From an uncultured Candidatus Saccharibacteria bacterium (lineage in GTDB: Bacteria; Patescibacteriota; Saccharimonadia; Saccharimonadales; Saccharimonadaceae), in NCBI GenBank assembly GCA_948945085.1, contig CARBGY010000006.1, positions 1 through 64,000 on the forward strand: DNA of 64,000 bases, read 5' to 3'. The notes under the pieces are model-generated. The model had not been told where the DNA came from and did not search any database. It saw nothing but the letters and a program-made list of their open reading frames with translations. The position numbers and the translations under genes were made by a program. This document shows, piece by piece, positions 59,424 to 64,000 of the stretch (the first letter of the stretch is position 1; each line of letters starts with the position of its first letter).

Positions 59424-60143
59424 ATGAAAATCAACCGTATTCTGTTTGCTTTGTTTCTGTCTTTGGCGGTTGGTTTTTCTATGCCAGCAGTAGTGCTTGC
59501 TGATGGACCAGAAGACAATGAAACCTCCGATAGCGAAAATCCTTCCCAGCCTGATACTGGTGACGGTGACAACTCTGATAGTGACGAAAAACCTGGTAGT
59601 GATGGCGATTCAGATAACGGTAATCAAACAGAGACCCCCACTCCTCCAACTCAACCGAGTAATCCAGACAACAACCTTCCATCTACGTCGGGAGGTATTG
59701 GTGCCGGTAGTAATAGACCTAGTTCCGATAATAGTAATTCCAACGACTCCAATAGTTCATCTAACCCCTCCCGTCCTTCAGTACCCTCTGACGCTCCAGA
59801 CAATAGAAACCCCCAATCATCTGGTAATTCTAATTCCTCAAACTCACTTTCAAATCCATCTAATAATTCACCTTCGCAACCATCCATAGATTCAATACCT
59901 GATGGTAGCAATGTTGATGATGGACTTGCGAATTCTGACTCCAACGTAGATACAACCGAACCTGAATCAAATTCCGCGAATCAACTCTATCCCCAAGAAT
60001 CAGAAACAAAAAATGACTTGTTTTCTGACCTCAGTATCCTAATTTGGATTTTTGTTGCAGTAGTGGCTGGTATCATTGTGTTAGTTTCTGTAACAATTTT
60101 TCTCGTTCATCACTTTTCTTCAAGCAATGAAGAAACGATTTGA
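59424..60143 (+). CDS. Ser/Asn/Pro/Asp-rich cell-surface stalk protein
   Basis: Signal peptide (1-26, cleavage at VLA-DG), then about 170 residues of low complexity made of Asp, Asn, Ser and Pro (SDSENPSQPDTGDGDNSD type, later SNSNDSNSSSNPSRPS). A LPSTSGG element lies near 88, and a C-terminal TM helix at about 204-229 has a short tail. It looks like a mucin-like stalk or spacer carried at the cell surface. No binding domain is seen. Eight nucleotides after the stop a degraded FISUMP fragment begins. Confidence 0.65.
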   Translation: MKINRILFALFLSLAVGFSMPAVVLADGPEDNETSDSENPSQPDTGDGDNSDSDEKPGSDGDSDNGNQTETPTPPTQPSNPDNNLPSTSGGIGAGSNRPSSDNSNSNDSNSSSNPSRPSVPSDAPDNRNPQSSGNSNSSNSLSNPSNNSPSQPSIDSIPDGSNVDDGLANSDSNVDTTEPESNSANQLYPQESETKNDLFSDLSILIWIFVAVVAGIIVLVSVTIFLVHHFSSSNEETI

Positions 60144-60151
60144 TTGGCTAC

Positions 60152-60217
60152 TTCGTCCGTTAGCGGGCATAGAGGCGTCTCTTCTGATAAACCTAGTCTT
60201 ATTCGCGTAATAAAGTC
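60152..60217 (+). pseudogene. FISUMP fragment (copy E), frameshifted
   Basis: TTC GTC CGT then an extra T and AGC GGG: reading with one frameshift gives FVR-SGHRGVSSDKPSL. Its position (8 nt after a stop, same direction) and first 9 bases match the other fragments, but the rest is too degraded for a firm domain match. Confidence 0.4.
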
Positions 60218-60231
60218 GCAAGAATCCAACG

Positions 60232-60266
60232 CAAAAAGAAGACTCCATCTTGCGATAAAGTCTTCT
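60232..60266 (-). terminator. Terminator of the tRNA-Val/tRNA-Lys transcript
   Basis: On the minus strand: AGAAGACT / AGTCTTCT stem followed by TTTTT. Confidence 0.75.
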
Positions 60267-60282
60267 CTATTTCTCACTTCTA

Positions 60283-60359
60283 TGGTGAGCTGGGAGAGGC
60301 TCGAACTCTCGACACCGGGCTTAAAAGGCCCGTGCTCTAACCAACTGAGCTACCAGCCC
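60283..60359 (-). tRNA. tRNA-Lys (anticodon TTT)
   Basis: Acceptor GGGCTGG with CCAGCTC, anticodon arm CGGGC-CTTTTAA-GCCCG, T-arm GAGAGTTCGAGCCTCTC, encoded CCA at 60283-60285. A substrate of MnmA (U34). Confidence 0.95.
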
Positions 60360-60376
60360 AAATTTTCAAACACATC

Positions 60377-60453
60377 TGGTGGGCGATAGAGGATTCGAAC
60401 CTCTGACCTCGTCTACGTCAAAGACGCGCTCTAGCCAACTGAGCTAACCGCCC
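60377..60453 (-). tRNA. tRNA-Val (anticodon GAC)
   Basis: Acceptor GGGCGGT with ATCGCCC, anticodon arm CGTCT-TTGACGT-AGACG, T-loop TTCGAAT, encoded CCA. It is transcribed ahead of tRNA-Lys from a TATAAT at 60508-60503. Confidence 0.95.
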
Positions 60454-60607
60454 ATAGACACCGATGTTATCTAAAACTAGTAGATCTTCTCTACACTCGC
60501 TCATTATAGCATAGATTTTCTAAAAATGGAAGGTCTTTCAAGTTATTTTTTGCTATGATTTTTTAAAAATTATTCCCAAACCTATTAGACTCTTTTATAA
60601 TTAACTT

Positions 60608-61024
60608 ATGGATAGGGAATCAGCCGTAAAGTTCATTCACGCAAACTTTGGAGGAGTCATCGAAGATTCTCCCTGGCAGGATTCTCCAGAATACACAGTT
60701 TTTCGACATACCGATAATCGAAAATGGTTTGCTCTTTTCGCAACGGTCTCTTACGCTACGCTCGCAAAACAAAATCCCCAAAGATTTGCTGAACTTACTG
60801 AGACAGAACTCCATCTTCCAGTTGACATTCTTAACTTAAAGTCCGATCCGGATCTTATCGAAGAAATCACAAAAGCTCCTGGAATTCTTCCAGCTTATCA
60901 TATGAGTAAGCGTCACTGGCTGACGATTCTTCTCGATGGTAGCTGTCCTTCTGATCAGATTAAGAATCTCATCTCTATGAGTTATAATCTAACTGTTAAG
61001 CATTTTCGCTACAAGGTATTCTAG
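60608..61024 (+). CDS. MmcQ/YjbR family protein
   Basis: A 138-aa protein of the double-wing YjbR/MmcQ fold: FRHTDNRKWFALFATV in the first half, then PGILPAYHMSKRHWLTILLDGS and a closing LISMSYNLT helix. The molecular function of the family is unsettled; it is often said to be DNA-binding-like. TATAAT at 60596-60601 is 6 nt from the ATG (leaderless). Its 3' end overlaps the convergent HAD gene by 36 nt. Confidence 0.8.
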   Translation: MDRESAVKFIHANFGGVIEDSPWQDSPEYTVFRHTDNRKWFALFATVSYATLAKQNPQRFAELTETELHLPVDILNLKSDPDLIEEITKAPGILPAYHMSKRHWLTILLDGSCPSDQIKNLISMSYNLTVKHFRYKVF

Positions 61025-61594
61025 CTCACCAGGAGTTTTTACTAGTGCGCCTTTTATTCCGATTTTTTCTGCTGCTTGAACATTTTTTTCGCGATCATCA
61101 AAGAACACGCACTCTTCCGGATTTAGATTATATCGCCGTAGTAAAATCGCATAAAACTCCTCATCGGGTTTTTTGACTCCTTCTATGCATGAATATGCGC
61201 CACCATCAAACACATCACGAATATTTTTTACATACTTGTAGGTCTCATCCGTTAAATTGGATAAAATATAGAGATTGTACTTACCAGTTTTCTTTAACCT
61301 TAGCACGTATTCTAAGTTTTTATCGAAAATTGGTAAAACTATAGGCTGCATTCCTGGTAGAAACATTTTTTCAATAGTCTTCTTATGCTCTGGATATTCC
61401 TGAATAAGTGTTTGCATATAGTCTATTTGTGATATTTTCCCCAGCATCACACCTTGACTCCAACGCGAATCTTCATAAACCAACTTGTATATTTCTTGAC
61501 TTTCCTGAGGAGTTAAATCTAGAAATTTATCTAATACATTATCACCATCATCAATCAATACACCACCCAAGTCAAAAATTAAACTCTTTATCAT
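60989..61594 (-). CDS. HAD superfamily hydrolase
   Basis: A 201-aa phosphatase-like protein. Motif I is IFDLGGVLID: the nucleophile Asp is kept, while the usual acid Asp two residues later is Gly, as in YihX-type members. Motif II LSNLT lies near 117, motif III Lys in GVKKPDEEF near 147 and motif IV FFDDREKN near 170. Substrate unknown, probably a small phosphate ester. TATAAT is 7 nt upstream of the ATG on the minus strand (leaderless). Confidence 0.85.
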   Translation of the reverse strand: MIKSLIFDLGGVLIDDGDNVLDKFLDLTPQESQEIYKLVYEDSRWSQGVMLGKISQIDYMQTLIQEYPEHKKTIEKMFLPGMQPIVLPIFDKNLEYVLRLKKTGKYNLYILSNLTDETYKYVKNIRDVFDGGAYSCIEGVKKPDEEFYAILLRRYNLNPEECVFFDDREKNVQAAEKIGIKGALVKTPGELEYLVAKMLNS

Positions 61595-61651
61595 ATCTTA
61601 CATTATATCGTATTTTTTATTCTTTTCTTTTGTGTTATAATGAAACCAATT

Positions 61652-62446
61652 ATGACAAATCAAACTGCGAAACAACCTACGGCGACACCTGTTCAGGGTC
61701 AGGCCAGAAAGAAAGAAGTCATCTCTGATTACAATGGCTATGATTACAAAAAAATCTTCTGGGAAGATGCCGATCGTAAGTATGAGGATGCTGCCGATCG
61801 TATAGCAATTCGTCGTCTTTTGCCAAAGCATATGCATAATTTTGTCGATATAGCGGGTGGTTATGGTCGCCTTGCTGATGAATATATACCACGCGCTGAT
61901 GTCGCGACGGTCTTTGATTATTCTGAAACTGAGTTGAAACAAGCTAAAGAGATACACGGCGACCAGCTTAAGACAAAAGCCGGTGATATTTACGATTTAC
62001 CATTTAAGAATGATACCTTTGATGCTTTAATGATGATTCGCGCTACTCATCATTTTAAAGATATGCAAAAAGTTTCCGATGAACTCTATCGCGTACTTAA
62101 GCCAGGTGGAGTTGCCGTTATTGAAGTCGCTAATAAGAAAACTCTTCCTAAAATGTTCCGCTATTGGTTTAAAAAGTCCGATGTTAATCCTTTCAGCCTG
62201 GAGCCAGTCCATCTTAAAGAAATTGACGCTGATGGATTTTATAATTATCATCCAAAATATATTGAAGAAGTTTTTAAAAAATCTGGATTTCAGATTGATA
62301 AGGTTCTATCAGTTTCCAACTTCCGTAGTCGCAAATTGAAAAAAATCTTCGGCACTAAAAACCTCATTCGCCTCGAAAAAGGCGCCCAAAAACTTCTTGC
62401 TCCCATCCGCTTTGCTCCATCAATCTACTATAAGCTAGTTAAGTAG
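61652..62446 (+). CDS. SAM-dependent methyltransferase (class I)
   Basis: Motif I is FVDIAGGYGRLADEY near 64, then VFDYSE, AGDIYDLPFKNDTFDALMM near 110 and the YRVLKPGGVAVIEV helix-strand near 150. These define the UbiE/Methyltransf_11 type. Substrate unknown. ATG 61652 is 10 nt after a TATAAT (61636-61641); an ATG at 61640 overlaps that box and cannot be the start if it is the promoter. It is monocistronic, upstream of a two-component system. Confidence 0.85.
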   Translation: MTNQTAKQPTATPVQGQARKKEVISDYNGYDYKKIFWEDADRKYEDAADRIAIRRLLPKHMHNFVDIAGGYGRLADEYIPRADVATVFDYSETELKQAKEIHGDQLKTKAGDIYDLPFKNDTFDALMMIRATHHFKDMQKVSDELYRVLKPGGVAVIEVANKKTLPKMFRYWFKKSDVNPFSLEPVHLKEIDADGFYNYHPKYIEEVFKKSGFQIDKVLSVSNFRSRKLKKIFGTKNLIRLEKGAQKLLAPIRFAPSIYYKLVK

Positions 62447-62509
62447 TTCTACCTTCCTTAGAAACTTTTCTTTAACTTTTATTTAATCTTCATAGTTTAA
62501 AATATTTCC

Positions 62510-63172
62510 ATGAAAGTTTTGTATGTTGAGGACGAAAAGTACCTCGCTGATGCCGTTATCTATTTACTCAAAAAATCCAGTATTGCTGTTGATTGGGTAG
62601 ATAACGGCGAAGAGGCCGTCGACCTTGCGGTGCGTGGCGAGTATGATTGTATAGTTTTGGATATTATGTTACCCAAGATGTCTGGCTGGGATGTGCTTTA
62701 CACTTTGCGTAAACGTAATATTGCTGTGCCAATCATTATGCTCTCTGCTCTTGCGGAAGTAGATGATAAAGTTAAAGCCCTTGATTCTGGTGCTGATGAC
62801 TATCTCGCAAAGCCCTTCAAGACTACCGAGTTAATCGCTCGTATTCGTGCTCTAACTCGTCGACCTCCAGTTATTGTTGCTAAAGAACTAACCTACGGCG
62901 ACTTAGCTTACGACTTAAACAAGCGAACTTTAAACCAGCTCGTCCTAACCGCTAAAGAATCTGCTCTAATTGAGCTATTTTTGCGCCAGCCCGAACATCT
63001 CCACTCTAAAGAGCGTATCTTGCTTCGCGTCTGGGGTAACGATCCTAACACATCAGAAAGCTACGTTGAAGTATATATGAGTTACTTACGACGTAAGTTA
63101 AAACTTTTGCGTTCCAAAGTTAAAATTATGACTGTTCGTGGTCTTGGTTATAAGTTAACCATTCAGGAATAA
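62510..63172 (+). CDS. OmpR/PhoB family response regulator
   Basis: Receiver domain with the acidic pair in YVEDEK, phospho-acceptor Asp51 (CIVLDIMLP) and Lys in YLAKPF. The C-terminal winged-helix DNA-binding domain has LTAKESALIELFLRQPEH and the closing MTVRGLGYKLT. 220 aa is normal. A TAAAAT 6 nt upstream of the ATG suggests a leaderless mRNA. The kinase gene starts 1 nt after its stop. Confidence 0.93.
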   Translation: MKVLYVEDEKYLADAVIYLLKKSSIAVDWVDNGEEAVDLAVRGEYDCIVLDIMLPKMSGWDVLYTLRKRNIAVPIIMLSALAEVDDKVKALDSGADDYLAKPFKTTELIARIRALTRRPPVIVAKELTYGDLAYDLNKRTLNQLVLTAKESALIELFLRQPEHLHSKERILLRVWGNDPNTSESYVEVYMSYLRRKLKLLRSKVKIMTVRGLGYKLTIQE

Positions 63173-63173
63173 A

Positions 63174-64000
63174 ATGTTTCGCCGCCTTCGTAATCGTTTA
63201 ATTCTCACAAATCTCGTCATAACATCGGTTGTTCTTGTGGTGGCTCTAACTTTAATTTATCTAATTGCTGTCACTTCAGCTAGTAATCGACCACTCATAC
63301 CAAATGGTACAGACCTAACACCCAGTGCTAAACAAGTTATACGCGAGCGTATGCTTGCTGAGCGTGAATCAGCAAAGCAATCGCTCCTTCGCTCGTTAAT
63401 TTTTTGTGGTCTTGTGTTTGAGGCGGCAGTAGCTATCGTCTCTTATGTTTTAGCTGAAATCTCTATTCGCCCCATTCGCTCGGCTTATGAATCGCAAAAG
63501 ATTTTTATCTCTAACGCTAGTCACGAAATGAAAACTCCGCTCGCCGCCATCTCTGCTAATTTGGAAGCCGCCGATATCCAAGATAATCATTGGATTGACA
63601 ATATTTCCCGCGAAGTACACGCTCTTTCTGATATGAATCACGAATTATTGCTACTTGCTCGCGCTGATGACCCAACCCATCCGATAGGACAAGACGAAGT
63701 ATTTTTAGTGAATGATCTTATGAACGAACTCGTCTCCGAATTTCAACCGCGCATCAATGCTGCTAAGATTAACTTTCAAACGAAGATTTCGCCTAAATCC
63801 GCAAAGCTTACACTTGTTAGGTCGGATTTACGACAAATTCTAGTTATTCTTTTAGATAATGCTCTAAAGTATTGTGAACACGAAGTAACTTTTTCCTATA
63901 AGTCAAATATCTTTACGGTGCAAAATGATGGCGCTACGATCGACTCAGATACTCTTCCGCATATTTTCGAAAGGTTCTATCAAATCGATAAAAGTTCAGA
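63174..64000 (+). CDS. Sensor histidine kinase, N-terminal part (cut by window end)
   Basis: Starts at ATG 63174, 1 nt after the response regulator stop, and is open to the end of the window. It has two TM segments (about 10-33 and 72-93) around a short extracytoplasmic loop of about 38 residues, a HisKA domain with His117 in SNASHEMKTPLAA, and the start of HATPase_c with LVILLDNALKYCEHE (N box). The small loop means direct sensing of a large ligand is unlikely. It pairs with the OmpR-type regulator. Confidence 0.93.
   Translation, partial: MFRRLRNRLILTNLVITSVVLVVALTLIYLIAVTSASNRPLIPNGTDLTPSAKQVIRERMLAERESAKQSLLRSLIFCGLVFEAAVAIVSYVLAEISIRPIRSAYESQKIFISNASHEMKTPLAAISANLEAADIQDNHWIDNISREVHALSDMNHELLLLARADDPTHPIGQDEVFLVNDLMNELVSEFQPRINAAKINFQTKISPKSAKLTLVRSDLRQILVILLDNALKYCEHEVTFSYKSNIFTVQNDGATIDSDTLPHIFERFYQIDKSS

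Noticed and set aside
60144..60389. Separate 81-aa protein after the Ser/Asn-rich gene
   Set aside because: The frame runs antisense through tRNA-Lys and starts in a degraded FISUMP fragment; it has no ribosome binding site.
1..64000. CRISPR array
   Set aside because: No regularly spaced direct repeats and no cas genes were seen.
1..64000. Recoded TGA (Gracilibacteria-type code)
   Set aside because: TGA ends several good genes (for example at 359, 6351 and 60143) at the expected C-termini, and conserved glycines use GGN codons.

Overview
The window looks like chromosome of a Patescibacteria (CPR) bacterium, most probably Candidatus Saccharibacteria (TM7). This rests on compact housekeeping proteins (AlaS of 638 aa without the C-terminal domain, MetG of 471 aa), TGA used as a normal stop (against Gracilibacteria/Absconditabacteria), many surface proteins of the FISUMP, WxL/DUF916-like and PNTG-anchored kinds, tRNAs with encoded CCA, and many genes whose -10 box lies only 6-10 nt from the ATG, implying leaderless mRNAs. 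No database search was possible, so family names are by recognition.

Layout. 1-2.9 kb: the end of a FISUMP-type surface protein, MurC, a membrane protein and a small conserved protein. 3.0-7.6 kb: a four-gene operon of a kinase-like protein, a vWA protein, a divergent adenylosuccinate-synthetase homologue and an unknown helical protein; I know of no described system with this composition. 7.6-13.3 kb: accessory genes (nucleotidyltransferase-fold protein, MFS transporter with a structured leader, DUF3800 pair) and tRNA-Leu. 13.3-18.1 kb: cell-surface genes (muramidase-like protein, WxL-like protein with DUF916-like partner, Cys-rich lipoprotein). 18.5-24.8 kb: TypA, TatD, cysteine desulfurase and MnmA, the last two being a tRNA 2-thiouridine pair. 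24.85-25.8 kb: an IS element with a truncated transposase. 26-28 kb: two small membrane proteins and a GlyRS C-terminal fragment. 28-53.6 kb: mainly housekeeping (alaS, MFS, pcrA, Rpf-like, rsmA, metG, exonuclease I, trxB, FKBP, pheST, aquaporin-like channel, LTA-synthase-like enzyme, uvrA). 53.6-60.1 kb: a surface locus. 60.2-64 kb: tRNA-Lys, tRNA-Val, YjbR-like protein, HAD phosphatase, methyltransferase and a two-component system cut by the window end.

The main discovery is an apparent DNA-inversion switch at 53.7-56.1 kb. Two divergent paralogous surface-protein genes share perfect 155-bp inverted repeats covering 5' UTR, start and signal peptide. Between them is a 992-bp segment carrying a tyrosine recombinase gene and one strong promoter whose -10 box straddles the repeat boundary. 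In the orientation sequenced only the right gene has a consensus promoter; inversion would give that promoter to the left gene. Downstream DUF916-like partner genes have their own promoter, so the switch would exchange the ligand but keep the anchor.

A second pattern is a family of five truncated C-terminal FISUMP-domain fragments, each beginning at or next to codons for Phe-Val-Arg-Ser-Gly. Four lie 0-33 nt after the stop codon of an unrelated gene and in the same orientation. They may be silent cassettes or debris of a dispersal process. A third is that accessory genes share one strong promoter type (TTGACW, 16-17 bp spacer, usually TGTGN directly before the -10) with Shine-Dalgarno sites, while core genes tend to be leaderless.
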